Below are positions 52,493-61,847 of a DNA stretch of 64,000 nt, piece by piece (the first letter of the stretch is position 1; each line of letters opens with the position of its first letter). This DNA comes from DASRBN01 sp035294305. GTDB taxonomy: Bacteria > Chloroflexota > Ktedonobacteria > Ktedonobacterales > Ktedonobacteraceae. The position numbers were made by a program, and so were the translations under genes. The DNA lies in contig DATGLD010000045.1 in the NCBI GenBank assembly GCA_035294305.1, forward strand, positions 194,524 through 258,523. The letters are read 5' to 3'. Below the pieces are notes generated by a model. It saw only the letters and a list, made by a program, of their open reading frames with translations. It was not told the origin of the DNA and ran no database searches.

Positions 52493-53337
52493 CACAGCAC
52501 TATCCTCTCTCGCTGCCTGGCGTACTCAAATGCATTTTTGAAGATGAGCAGGCCATCGCCCTCTCCGTTGACCATCCCGCGCCGCTGAGGATGTTGGAGC
52601 GCGTTGACAAATCGTTCAGGGTGCGGCATCAAACCAAGCACATTGCCTTGCGCATTACAAATGCCCGCGATATTACCAAGCGAGCCGTTGGGATTATCTG
52701 GGTAAGGGATTGTTGGGTCACCGGCATCAAAATTTCCTATAGCCATAGACTCTAACGTTGTATAAACAAGCGGAATCTGGCCACGTGCCTGGAGCTGCGC
52801 CAATGACCTGGGATGGGCTAGAACAAAACGTCCCTCGCCATGGGCAACCGGCAATTCGATCACTTCTCCTGCATCACACGTGAAGATGCAGGAGCTTTGC
52901 TGCACGGCGAGCCTGATCCAGCGGCATTCGAATTGAGCCGAGGCATTATCCGTGAGGCTGCAAGTTTGGGTGGGAGTCTTTGTATGAGAAATGTCGGGGG
53001 CTTCGACGATTTGACCGGGGAGTAGTCCTGCGCGAACGAGCACCTGGAAACCGTTGCAGATGCCAAGCACGGGGCGGCCTTCGCCAATAAATTGTTGCAG
53101 TTGTTGTCCCACGTGAACGGTGAGATTTTTGGCCAGCAGGGTACCTGCGCCAAGGTTATCGCCATAGGAGAAGCCTCCTGGAATGACAAGGAAGTCAAAC
53201 GCTAAGAGACGTTCGGGTGCTCTGAGCAGGTGATTGATATGTACAAGTTCGGTCTCGAAGCCCACCAGGCGACATGCATGTGCCGTTTCGCGATCACAAT
53301 TGATGCCGGGTGCGCGCAATACAAGCGCTCTTGTCAT
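52492..53337 (-). CDS. purQ: Phosphoribosylformylglycinamidine synthase glutaminase subunit
   Basis: The ATG at 53337 overlaps the purL stop (ATGA) and follows GAGGAGG; the product has 281 residues, longer than the usual 225-235. The class I glutaminase triad is visible: Cys in LGICNGFQVL and His-Glu in MPHPERF. The opening RAPGINCDRE is typical of PurQ. It releases ammonia from glutamine for PurL. The added length lies mainly in inserts in the second half. Confidence 0.93.
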   Translation of the reverse strand: MTRALVLRAPGINCDRETAHACRLVGFETELVHINHLLRAPERLLAFDFLVIPGGFSYGDNLGAGTLLAKNLTVHVGQQLQQFIGEGRPVLGICNGFQVLVRAGLLPGQIVEAPDISHTKTPTQTCSLTDNASAQFECRWIRLAVQQSSCIFTCDAGEVIELPVAHGEGRFVLAHPRSLAQLQARGQIPLVYTTLESMAIGNFDAGDPTIPYPDNPNGSLGNIAGICNAQGNVLGLMPHPERFVNALQHPQRRGMVNGEGDGLLIFKNAFEYARQRERIVL

Positions 53338-56300
53338 GCCTTTACCTCCTCTCTCCTCCACGCGCTCTGTAAGGTCGCAACAGGTAGATCGACCAATTTT
53401 TGTGTTCTATACTGCACAATGAATCGATCAGACTCCGTTACCTCGCCAATACAGGCGAAATCTCGTACACCTTGCGAACGCATATATGCTTCAAATCTAT
53501 GCTGTTGCTCAGGTACAACCTCAACCAGGAAACGTGAGGCGCTCTCGCTAAAAAGGAGCAGTGTAGCCAGAGAATCCTCCGGCATTGAAATATCATGCCG
53601 GGCTTTGCCAATGTCCATATGTATTCCTCGCGAACCTGCAAGCGCCATTTCAGCCGAGGCGACGGCCAGGCCACCTTCTGAAAGATCGTGACATGAAACG
53701 ATCATGCCGGCGCGGATGGCGTTGCCCAGGGCTTTCATCCTGGTGCGAGCCGCTTGAAAATCAACTTGAGGGACATTCGTTTGAGGGAAGGATGGCTCAA
53801 AGGTAGTGCTTTCGACAACTTCCGCAAGATAAGAACCGCCGAGTTCGTTGCGTGTTATCCCGATTTGATAGAGCAGGTTGCCAGCATCTTTGAGCGACAT
53901 ATCAATAGTACGAGCCGCATCGTCGATAACGCCGGCTGCTGAGATGAGCAGCGTGGGCAGCACAGGTAGGCGCTGGCCACTAGTACGATACTCGTTGTTG
54001 AGGCTGTCCTTGCCGGAAATAAACGGCACACGAAAGCCGATTGCGGCATCATGGCAGCCTTTGGCGGCGCGCACGAGCATTCCAAGTTGTACAGGATCGG
54101 TGGGGTTGCCCCAGCAGAAGTTATCGAGGATGGCTGCATGCTCTATGTCTCCACCAACTGCCGTGAGATTGCGCAAGGCTTCATCGATTGCATTGGTTGC
54201 CATTGCGTAAGGGTCGATTCTGCCATAAAGTGGGTTGATGCCGTTAGAAATTACGATTCCCGCTCCGGTTGGTTCATCAAGGATGGGCTGTAACACGACG
54301 GCATCGCCGGGTCCATTTCCGGCTTTACCCACCAGCGGCTTGAGAACTGTAGCCCCCTGCACCTCGTGATCGTAGCGTCGAATGATGGCTTCTTTCGAAG
54401 CGATGGTGGGGTGACATAAAAGAGCGAGGAGTATGCCGGAGTGATTTTTCACGGAGAGGTTGTTTTCTTTTAATGCAGCAAAGTTAGAAGCAGAAATAGG
54501 CGTTTCCTGCCTACCTGTCCAGGTTGCCTCCAGCCTTCTCCTAGGTCTGCCCTTGTGCAGAAATACCATATCCAGGTCAGCAACGACTTCGCCATGATAG
54601 CTGACCACCAGGCGTTTATCGCCTGTAAAGCTACCGATTACGCTAGCCTCGACCTCTTCAAGAGTACAGATTTCCAGCAGGTCAGTGAGGTGATCAGGTG
54701 GGACAGCGAGCACCATGCGTTCTTGCGCTTCTGAGAGCCAGATTTCCCAGGGGGCCAGTCCCGCATACTTGAGAGGAACGTTTGCCAGTTCCACCCTTGC
54801 TCCCGTCTCCTCGCCCATTTCGCCGATTGCCGATGAGAATCCACCGGCCCCACAATCGGTAATGGACGTGTAGAGATGGCGATCCCGGGCCTGGATCAGC
54901 ACATCCGTGACTTTTTTTTCGGTGATGGGCGCGCCAATCTGCACGGCGCTGCCAGCGCGGGCGCTGAGTTCGCGGCTCATTTCGCCTGAGGAAAATGTTG
55001 CGCCATGGATGCCATCACGACCCGTGCGCCCACCGAGGACAACAATGAGATCACCTGATCTAACGCGGCGTGGATGACCCCCATGCGGCAACACACCAAG
55101 ACATCCACAGAAGACCAGCGGATTGTACAGGTAGCCACGATCATAAAGCACTGCGCCATTAACTGTAGGAATACCCATCTTGTTCCCATAGTCGCGAATA
55201 CCATCGACGACACCGTTGGCAATGCGATGAGGCGAAAGAATGCCTGGGGGCAAATCCTCGCCAACTGTACCAGCAGTTCCAAAGCAGAGTACATCTGTAC
55301 AGGCAATGGGCTGCGCGGAAACTCCCAATACGTCGCGAATCACACCTCCGATACCGGTATTTGCACCACCGAAAGGCTCAATAGCCGAAGGGTGATTATG
55401 TGTTTCGACTTTGAAAGCGATATCGTGGGAGCGCGTAAAACGAATGATTCCGGCGTTATCACTGAATGCGGATACCAGCCAGGGTGGGTTGATTTGCTCT
55501 GTAGCATGCATAATATACTGTTTGAGCAGGCCGTCGATGGTTTCTTCTTTCAGGATGGTGCCGGCACTATCCACTTCATAGTAGTCAATAGTTGCCTTGA
55601 AGGACTTGTGAGAACAGTGTTCTGACCATGTTTGAGCGAGGGTTTCAAGCTCCACATCGGTTGGCTCGCGCTGCTGCTCTCGATAGTACGCCTGGATAGC
55701 TCGCATCTCCTCAAGGTCGAGCGCAAGCATGCCTGCTTTGCTTAGTTCGAGCAGTTCTTCGTCCGTCATATCAAGAATATGGAACCGGTTCGCACTAGTT
55801 CTAGCTTCTACCTGTGCTTGTGACCTGCCAGCAGGTACATCCTGCAGGTCGCCGGTTTGAAAATCCTCTTGCCTGGAACGATGCAAGCTATACTGCTGGA
55901 TCACCGGGTTATACAAAAGTGCTTCCGTGATGTATTGCACATCCGTTTCGCTCAAACGCCCATCAAGAATATAGCGCTTACCCGTTGCTACCTGTTCCAG
56001 TCCACGAATATCCAGCAGCGAGGCGCCATTCATTACGCTCTCGGCTAAGGTGTCGGTTACCCCTGCATGAAAAAAAACATCGATGATATAGGCCGGTATT
56101 TGCTCCTGGTACTGTTCCTGATGTGTGGTCAGCTTTACTGAGGAGGTAGAGATGTGCGCCTTTTGCATTACCGGGTCGGCCAATAATTGCTGAGCGAGAC
56201 GGTCAATTTCGGTGAGGGAAAGGTTACCTGTGAGGTAGTAGAGGTGAGCGGTGCGGAGAGTGAGAGGAGTATTACCGGTTGCAATTGCGGCAAGCGAAGG

Positions 56301-56402
56301 AAGATGTTTTATAGGTAAAAAAAGTATTTCACGAGCAAGTTTGTTTGCTTGAGCGTCGTACTCTTGAGAAACTGCCTCTACCTCAATAAGCAAAGTCGTC
56401 AC
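53334..56402 (-). CDS. purL: FGAM synthase with fused PurS-like region (PurSL)
   Basis: 1022 residues from a GTG start. After about residue 225 comes the small-type PurL with TWSEHCSHKSF, ETHNHPSAIEPFGGANTGIGG and the later GGRTGRDGIHGATFSS and DCGAGGFSSAIGEMGEETGA blocks. The first 225 residues are extra and look like two PurS-related modules: one near 1-100 and one near 105-180 (IDVFFHAGVTDTLAESVMNGASLL, then VATGKRYILDG). No separate purS is present, so the fusion should replace it. It makes FGAM with PurQ. It leads the operon; a promoter probably lies in the 120 bases before it. Confidence 0.9.
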   Translation of the reverse strand: MTTLLIEVEAVSQEYDAQANKLAREILFLPIKHLPSLAAIATGNTPLTLRTAHLYYLTGNLSLTEIDRLAQQLLADPVMQKAHISTSSVKLTTHQEQYQEQIPAYIIDVFFHAGVTDTLAESVMNGASLLDIRGLEQVATGKRYILDGRLSETDVQYITEALLYNPVIQQYSLHRSRQEDFQTGDLQDVPAGRSQAQVEARTSANRFHILDMTDEELLELSKAGMLALDLEEMRAIQAYYREQQREPTDVELETLAQTWSEHCSHKSFKATIDYYEVDSAGTILKEETIDGLLKQYIMHATEQINPPWLVSAFSDNAGIIRFTRSHDIAFKVETHNHPSAIEPFGGANTGIGGVIRDVLGVSAQPIACTDVLCFGTAGTVGEDLPPGILSPHRIANGVVDGIRDYGNKMGIPTVNGAVLYDRGYLYNPLVFCGCLGVLPHGGHPRRVRSGDLIVVLGGRTGRDGIHGATFSSGEMSRELSARAGSAVQIGAPITEKKVTDVLIQARDRHLYTSITDCGAGGFSSAIGEMGEETGARVELANVPLKYAGLAPWEIWLSEAQERMVLAVPPDHLTDLLEICTLEEVEASVIGSFTGDKRLVVSYHGEVVADLDMVFLHKGRPRRRLEATWTGRQETPISASNFAALKENNLSVKNHSGILLALLCHPTIASKEAIIRRYDHEVQGATVLKPLVGKAGNGPGDAVVLQPILDEPTGAGIVISNGINPLYGRIDPYAMATNAIDEALRNLTAVGGDIEHAAILDNFCWGNPTDPVQLGMLVRAAKGCHDAAIGFRVPFISGKDSLNNEYRTSGQRLPVLPTLLISAAGVIDDAARTIDMSLKDAGNLLYQIGITRNELGGSYLAEVVESTTFEPSFPQTNVPQVDFQAARTRMKALGNAIRAGMIVSCHDLSEGGLAVASAEMALAGSRGIHMDIGKARHDISMPEDSLATLLLFSESASRFLVEVVPEQQHRFEAYMRSQGVRDFACIGEVTESDRFIVQYRTQKLVDLPVATLQSAWRREEVKA

Positions 56403-56461
56403 TGTATACGTCCCATGTTATTTCATGCTGTTAACCTGTTCCGATGAGTGGAATATACTTC

Positions 56462-56491
56462 ATTCTATCATCTAGCTGATGGATGTCGCAA
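56462..56491 (-). promoter_or_regulatory. Possible promoter of the purL operon
   Basis: On the minus strand TTGCGA (56491-56486) and TAGAAT (56467-56462) lie 18 bases apart, about 60 bases before the purL start and in the 120-base gap after the NB-ARC gene. The boxes are fair matches to sigma-70 sites. No purine riboswitch fold was recognised. Confidence 0.35.
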
Positions 56492-56522
56492 GCAAGTAGG
56501 AGTAATGGCAGGGAATTGCAAG

Positions 56523-59213
56523 CTATATGTCCTCGAGTTGCTTTGCTTGTTCATGTTTATCTAGAATGATCAGGACAGTTTGCAGGCACTCACGGCTCTC
56601 AGCAGTCTTATGATGCTCTGTTCCCAGGATGTGAGCGCGGGTTGCTAATGCCCGCTGATAGAACTCCCTGGCTTCCTGGTATTGGCCCTGTGACTGTAGC
56701 ACCACTGCAAAAGCATGTAGTGTTTCAGCCGTCTGGAGATGGTGTTCGCCCAGCGTGCGTTCCTGAACGGACAGAATCCGCCGATAGAGAGCTTCGGCCT
56801 GCTGGTTCTTGCCTTGTTTGCTGTACAACTTCGCTAATCCACCCAAGGGATGAGCAATATCTGGATGTTCCGGCCCATGCTTCTGTTCCCACAGGTGTAG
56901 AGCCTGCCGGTATAAAGGCTCGGCTTGTCCGTACTTTCCCTGATCGCTGTAGAGATCAGCCAGGTTATTCAGTGGAAGAGCCAGATTCGGATGTTCGGGT
57001 CCGAGGGTCTGTTCCCAGATATGTAAGGCTCGTTGGCATACTGCCTCGGCTTGCGCGTATTTCCCCTGTTCTCCAAAGAGGCTGGCCAGGTTATTGAGAG
57101 AACGCGCAACATCAGGATGTTCGGGTCCGAGGGTCTGTTCCCAGATGTGTAAGGCTCGTTGGCATACTGCCTCGGCTTGCGCGTATTTCCCCTGCGAGGC
57201 GTAGAGCCTCACCATGCTATTCAATAGAGAAGCTGTCTCGGGCTGTTCTGGCCCCGGTCGCTGTTCCCAGATAGACAGGGCTTGCCGGTAGAGTGACTCC
57301 GCCTGTTCATATTTCCCCTGTCGTTCTCGGATGAGGCCTAATCCTCTAAGCGTTTGAGCCATTTCTGGCTGTTCCGGGCCTGGCTCCTGTTCCCAGATGC
57401 GGAGGGCGCGTTGGTAGAGCGATTCCGCCTGCTCATATTTCTCTGTGAGGCGATAGAGTGTGGCCAGGCCATAGAGCGTTTGAGCCATCTCGGGCTGTTC
57501 CGGGCCTGGCTCCTGTTCCCAGATGCGGAGGGCGCGTTGGTAGAGCGATTCCGCCTGCTCAGCCGTCGACATGAGGCGGTATAGATCTGCGAGGTTCTTA
57601 AGCGAACGGGCCACCTCGGGGTGTTCAAGGCCATAGACCTGCTCCTGAATGCGTAAAGCCTGGTGATACAGTTGACTTGCCTGTTCATAAAGCCCAGCCT
57701 GATGCAAGTACCTGGCGGCCCGCGAGAGTAGTACGGCCGCCTCCGCGAACGCAAAGTCGTATTCCTGGATCAATATACTGGATACCTGCACCTGCGCAAG
57801 GAAGCGCCTGCAACGCGGCCATGTTGCCGGCTCAATTGTTATCGGAAATGCGGTTGAGACGACCCGTACCGCTCGTTCTGCCCACCTGCGTTGTTCTTCC
57901 ACCCCCATAGCATCTTTGAGAACGGCCTGCACCAGGCGGTGTATACGTAGCAGCCTATTCTCAGCAACACGTTGAACCAGGGAGAATTTGCGCAATTCCT
58001 CAAAGGCTGCGTTCAGAGCTAATGGGTCTTTTGCGGCAGGAGAAAGCAGCGGACCGAGATCGAGGCCGCCCTCGCTGAATAACTCCTCGGGGATCGTATC
58101 CGGCTCTAGAAAGGCGCATAGGCGGAGAATCTCAGCCGCGGCAACGTTGAACTGCTCGACATGCTGAAAGTTCAAAGACCAGGTGGTGACCACTGACTCT
58201 GGATGATCGCTAGCAAGATGACCGCGACGCTGGAGGAGTTCTCGCCGGTGCGAACGGTAAATATCCAGGTAGGTCGAGAGGTCGCAACCAACCTCCTCAA
58301 TATAGGCTCCAGCCTGATCAAGTGCTAACGGAAGAAAGTCCATCTCGATAACAATAGCCTCGGCCTCCGCGAGCTGATGTTGGGGAGCCTGGTCGAGGAA
58401 CGCTCCAAGGGCTAGCAGCTTCGCCCGCCGTAGCAAGAAGAGAGTGCCTTCGGCCAGGCCCATGGTCTCGACATCGATCCGTTGAGCCACCGACCCGATC
58501 GCCTGGGCGCGGGTTGTGAGCAGCAGGTAGCCAGCGTGTTCCGCCGGGAGAATATCGCGCACAAACGCCAGGTCATCAACGTTATCCAGGATCAGCAGCC
58601 AGTCACGGTGAGTAGCCAACCACTTTTTGACTGCGAGGATAACCTGCGTGTAGTCTTGTTTGCTCTTTTCAGGGAGGTCCAAATACTGCGCAATTGCTAC
58701 CAGGTCGGCGTGTAGAGTTTGCTGAGTCGTAGCACTGATCCAGAAGATGGCGTTATATTCGGGACGATGCCGGTAAGCATATTCAAGAGCGATCTGCGTT
58801 TTCCCAATACCTCCCAGGCCACTGATAGCCCAGGATTGTGTCAGCGCCATGCTCTGTTCTCTTCTGAGCTTTTGGTGTAGGGCCTGCAAAAGTTCCTGAC
58901 GGCCTGTAAAGAAAGCATTCCGCGAGAGAGGGACCTGCCAGAAAGAAGAGGTGATGGGAGCGTCTACTTGATTAGTCCCGGTTCCTAATAAGGAGGGAAG
59001 GTTGATCCCGAAAAATTGACGCAGGCGTGAACGCACGACTTCCTGGGGGATGGCTTGATCCTGTTCCCAGCGCCGGACGCTTCTGGCTGAGACATCAAGG
59101 GCCTCAGCCAGTGCTTCCTGGGAAAGGCCTCGATGAAGGCGTTGCTCCCGCAGGAACTGTCCTAAACTTTTGTATGAAGTGGAGGGAGATAGGTCTACTT
59201 CTTTATGTTCCAT
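56523..59213 (-). CDS. HTH / NB-ARC NTPase / TPR protein
   Basis: 896 residues. Residues about 12-70 form an XRE-type HTH (LGQFLREQRLHRGLSQEALAEALDVSARSVRRWEQ). An NB-ARC STAND NTPase follows, with Walker A GLGGIGKT at 132-139 and Walker B LLILDNVDD at 206-214, and the LPLALDQAGAYI motif. From about residue 480 to the end there are about nine TPR-type repeats of 42 residues, each with the form YEQAESLYQRALRIWEQ. STAND proteins of this plan act as switch-like sensors for regulation or cell defence. Target genes are not evident. The gene is upstream of purL but is probably not part of that operon. Confidence 0.88.
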   Translation of the reverse strand: MEHKEVDLSPSTSYKSLGQFLREQRLHRGLSQEALAEALDVSARSVRRWEQDQAIPQEVVRSRLRQFFGINLPSLLGTGTNQVDAPITSSFWQVPLSRNAFFTGRQELLQALHQKLRREQSMALTQSWAISGLGGIGKTQIALEYAYRHRPEYNAIFWISATTQQTLHADLVAIAQYLDLPEKSKQDYTQVILAVKKWLATHRDWLLILDNVDDLAFVRDILPAEHAGYLLLTTRAQAIGSVAQRIDVETMGLAEGTLFLLRRAKLLALGAFLDQAPQHQLAEAEAIVIEMDFLPLALDQAGAYIEEVGCDLSTYLDIYRSHRRELLQRRGHLASDHPESVVTTWSLNFQHVEQFNVAAAEILRLCAFLEPDTIPEELFSEGGLDLGPLLSPAAKDPLALNAAFEELRKFSLVQRVAENRLLRIHRLVQAVLKDAMGVEEQRRWAERAVRVVSTAFPITIEPATWPRCRRFLAQVQVSSILIQEYDFAFAEAAVLLSRAARYLHQAGLYEQASQLYHQALRIQEQVYGLEHPEVARSLKNLADLYRLMSTAEQAESLYQRALRIWEQEPGPEQPEMAQTLYGLATLYRLTEKYEQAESLYQRALRIWEQEPGPEQPEMAQTLRGLGLIRERQGKYEQAESLYRQALSIWEQRPGPEQPETASLLNSMVRLYASQGKYAQAEAVCQRALHIWEQTLGPEHPDVARSLNNLASLFGEQGKYAQAEAVCQRALHIWEQTLGPEHPNLALPLNNLADLYSDQGKYGQAEPLYRQALHLWEQKHGPEHPDIAHPLGGLAKLYSKQGKNQQAEALYRRILSVQERTLGEHHLQTAETLHAFAVVLQSQGQYQEAREFYQRALATRAHILGTEHHKTAESRECLQTVLIILDKHEQAKQLEDI
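56989..57561 (-). repeat. Near-identical 126-base tandem units in the TPR region
   Basis: The TPR units repeat every 126 bases (42 codons). Copies at 56989-57068 and 57115-57194 are identical over about 80 bases but for one base. Copies beginning 57367 and 57493 are identical over about 69 bases. Such DNA-level identity within divergent repeats points to recent duplication or gene conversion. Confidence 0.8.
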
Positions 59214-59498
59214 GTGTTTTTTTCCGCGATAAGCTGATCCGGACAGAAAGTGGCCGCTACTGTCCTGGTATTATAGCACTCGAACGGGTAAAAAGAGAAT
59301 AGGCCTTGCAGTACTAATTGGTGAAACGATACAGGCTATAAGCTTATTAACATGTTTCACATGAAGGTAGTGGTTCGTCAAGTAGATGCTAAGGAAAGGC
59401 CTGGAGTAGCCCTTATAGGTTGAGCTCCTCCAGTAAAGTGACAGGACATAGAAAGACGCTCTATGTCAGGACGTAAAACTCGGAAAGGAGAGACTATC

Positions 59499-60047
59499 TT
59501 GAGCATGAAAAGGATCATGCAGGGATTCCTGGTATTGGCCTCTGTGATGTGTGGTCTGATTTTTTCACTGGCTTCCAGTGGGTTGGCGCAAGCCGCGAGT
59601 GTGGTTCCTGGTGTACACAGTAATTACTGTGGCTCGGATCTCGAGTGGTATTATATAACCAGTGATACAAAATACCAGACATATACCTATAACTATCCAG
59701 GGGTAGGCCAGGTCTCTTTAACTTTGCAAGTTCATGTCGAATTGCAGGCAGAGTTTGGCGACGCTGGCTATTGTGGGCGCATGCGCTCGCAACTCACAGT
59801 TTCGAAGTCCTCATGTAGCAGTTCGGATACCGGTGCTTGCAATGTGTATGGTACCGCGCAGGTCTATTTTGTTTTTCCCTCGGGTTATAAGACGCCTCCA
59901 GTAGGGGTATCGGGAGATGCAGGCGCCTCGCAAGAGATCATCGATACTACTAGTCCGATGTATACGAAAGCAGGGGCAGCAGGAGGAAGCTGGTCAGTAA
60001 GTGGCTACCCAACAGTTCAAGTTGGAACCGCGCAGGAACCCTATTAG
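59499..60047 (+). CDS. Secreted protein of unknown function
   Basis: I choose the TTG at 59499 (AAAGGAG eight bases before); an ATG two codons later is the alternative. The 182-residue product has a clear signal peptide (hydrophobic core around residues 5-25, cleavage after AQA). The mature part has four or more cysteines (YCGSD, GYCGRM, KSSCSSSDTGACNV) and a beta-rich pattern (QVSLTLQVHVELQAEFGD). No family is recognised. It is divergent from the NB-ARC gene and closed by a long hairpin. Confidence 0.65.
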   Translation: MSMKRIMQGFLVLASVMCGLIFSLASSGLAQAASVVPGVHSNYCGSDLEWYYITSDTKYQTYTYNYPGVGQVSLTLQVHVELQAEFGDAGYCGRMRSQLTVSKSSCSSSDTGACNVYGTAQVYFVFPSGYKTPPVGVSGDAGASQEIIDTTSPMYTKAGAAGGSWSVSGYPTVQVGTAQEPY

Positions 60048-60057
60048 ATCAATTCCG

Positions 60058-60115
60058 ATACACCGGAAAGTTCCTGGCACCTGCTTGCTGTGACGCCAGG
60101 AGCTTTCCGGTGTAT
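60058..60115. terminator. Long hairpin between convergent genes
   Basis: Arms 60058-60078 and 60095-60115 pair over 21 bases (one G-T) around a 16-base loop. It lies between the secreted protein gene and the convergent serine hydrolase gene and should end both transcripts, though T-runs are weak on either side. Confidence 0.65.
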
Positions 60116-60125
60116 CTATTTGTGG

Positions 60126-61460
60126 CTAGCCATGATAATTGGCGAAAATAATCTGCTGGATTTGCTGTGCAAGCGCCAATTCATCCAGTGATGCCAGGTT
60201 ACTCAAGAAGATGATAGTGACATGGTCATCGACGTAGCGCCCGATGTAGGTTCTGAAGCCATCGATTCTCCCGTCGTGCCAGATCAGGCGGTGACCTTGT
60301 ACAGGCGATTTGGCTATGAACCAGCCATAACCATAACCAGATCCCGCGAACTCCGAAGTAGCGTCGTACTCAGTAAAAGCCTCGTTCAGTGTTTGCCGGG
60401 AGACCAGTTTTTGTGTATAGAGGGCCTGGTCCCAGATATAAAGGTCTCCAACGGTGCTTTGCATCAATCCTGAGCCAAAGAGGAATGACCACTGGGGATC
60501 GACATCCCAACCAAGTTGCATGGCCGGAACCTGCCAGGAAGCATAACCCGTAGCGTGGTTGGCCAGCGAATAATAGTAATTTGAGTCGAAGCCGGTATGC
60601 TTCATTTGCAGGGGATTAAGAATTGATTGCTGGATGAACTCGCTGTATGGTTTGCCAGAAGCCTGCTGGATAACGTAGCCCAGAATCTGGAAGCAGACGC
60701 TGCAGTAATCGAATTGGGTGCCAGGTGCGAACTCTAGAGGTACGTTGTCGTAACTGTCGATCCATGCTTGAGGAGAGGCATCCGACAGCTGGGAGTCGTC
60801 CAATTGCGGGATGCCGGAGGTGTGTGTCAATAGTTCGTGAATGGTCAATGGCTGCCAGGGTGGTGGACAGTCTTGAATGTACTTGCAGAGTGGGTCATGG
60901 ACGTTCAGCTTGCCTTGCTCTTGCAAGATCAGTATACCCATGGCGGTGAATTGTTTGGTGACAGAGCCGAGGTAAAACCTTGTCTGAGCGGTGTTGGGTA
61001 TGTTCTTGTTCCAATCGGCCATGCTGTAACCCTTGCTAAGCACTACCTGGCCGTTTATGGCGATCAATACTGAGCCGCTAAACTGCTGCTGTGAAGCCTT
61101 ATTTTCCAGCAAACTATCAACCTGAGCGGCAATTTGCGGACTTATCTGGGGGCTGGGAGTCGCCTGTTGTGTGGGAGTGGGAGTCGCCTGTTGTACTCGA
61201 GTAGCAACATGCGTTGCAGGTACCGGAGTGCGATCAAGAGGTGCAGCAGAGGTGGTCAGGTTCCAGGCAGTGAGCACAAAAGCGAGAATAACTAGCAGAC
61301 TTGCCCCCACCATCAGCAAGGTAGCAATTTGAAATCTTCGCTGATTTTTACGCATGCGAGACTCAACCCAGGTATCATAAAAGGCTTCTTGAGCGTCGGG
61401 CTTTGAAGAGCTTACTCCATGTTTCACTCTTACTATCCTTCCCCACGAATAAAGAGACAA
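60126..61460 (-). CDS. Serine hydrolase of the beta-lactamase/penicillin-binding family
   Basis: 444 residues with a membrane anchor (about residues 45-68), a Thr/Pro/Gln linker (about 80-108) and a beta-lactamase-fold domain after it. The active-site Ser-x-x-Lys is SVTK in LGSVTKQF. The usual Tyr-x-Asn is Tyr-Cys-Ser (YCSVCFQILGYVI), a deviation. The third motif is His-Asp-Gly in WHDGRIDGF. Such proteins cleave D-amino acid peptides, esters or peptidoglycan precursors outside the cell; a true beta-lactamase role is not implied. The start may be the upstream Met as given or one at MRKNQRR. Confidence 0.85.
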   Translation of the reverse strand: MSLYSWGRIVRVKHGVSSSKPDAQEAFYDTWVESRMRKNQRRFQIATLLMVGASLLVILAFVLTAWNLTTSAAPLDRTPVPATHVATRVQQATPTPTQQATPSPQISPQIAAQVDSLLENKASQQQFSGSVLIAINGQVVLSKGYSMADWNKNIPNTAQTRFYLGSVTKQFTAMGILILQEQGKLNVHDPLCKYIQDCPPPWQPLTIHELLTHTSGIPQLDDSQLSDASPQAWIDSYDNVPLEFAPGTQFDYCSVCFQILGYVIQQASGKPYSEFIQQSILNPLQMKHTGFDSNYYYSLANHATGYASWQVPAMQLGWDVDPQWSFLFGSGLMQSTVGDLYIWDQALYTQKLVSRQTLNEAFTEYDATSEFAGSGYGYGWFIAKSPVQGHRLIWHDGRIDGFRTYIGRYVDDHVTIIFLSNLASLDELALAQQIQQIIFANYHG

Positions 61461-61847
61461 TCAAAACCTATTGCTACAGTTAAGTATATTGAGAGGCAAA
61501 GAGACGAGCAAGCGCGACTATTACATGCATCTTGTTGACAGAGATGAATGAAAAGATACAAGAGCATATAAAATGAAATGCTTTGACACGGTATTTATAC
61601 TGAGGAGAATTGGATGGAAGAGAAAAAGTACTCCGGTTTGCACGTGCAAAAACCGGAGTACTTTTGTACTGATGTCTTCTTTTTAGCCCTCACCTTTCGA
61701 TGGTCGTTAGTGACACCTCTATCGAGAGAGTCTCCTCTTTGAGTTGCGCGTTATCACCCGATTTGTACGATAGACGGCCTTTCGTGAAGATGAGCAGCAT
61801 CACAGCGGCGGCCAGGGGAAAGAGGAGTGTCCCTATGCGAAGTTTTG
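61461..61847. other. Intergenic stretch with a hairpin and a short coding-like tail
   Basis: No complete gene is visible. A hairpin lies at 61624-61665. On the minus strand, 61690-61850 carries an open frame with no start codon; it contains a hydrophobic segment (LLFPLAAAVMLLIF) and ends SLTTIER. It may be the tail of a lost gene, but this is weak. Confidence 0.4.
61624..61670. terminator. Isolated hairpin with T-runs on both sides
   Basis: AAAAGTACTCCGGTTT pairs with AAACCGGAGTACTTTT (16 pairs) around a loop that contains the palindrome GCACGTGC. CTTTTGTACT follows on the plus strand and a T-run on the minus strand. It looks like a terminator, with no complete gene directly at either end. 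Confidence 0.6.

Noticed and set aside
56390..56400. GTATAC near the purL start as a further GntR-type site
   Set aside because: It lacks the flanking TGTATACA form, stands alone and lies at the translation start; chance is the simplest explanation.
56403..56522. Possible purine riboswitch before purL
   Set aside because: The 120-base leader shows none of the conserved loop sequences of the purine class, so no riboswitch is called.
56523..59213. CRISPR-like array because of regular spacing in this region
   Set aside because: The regular repeats are 126 bases long, in frame and encode TPR units; they are not CRISPR repeats with unique spacers.
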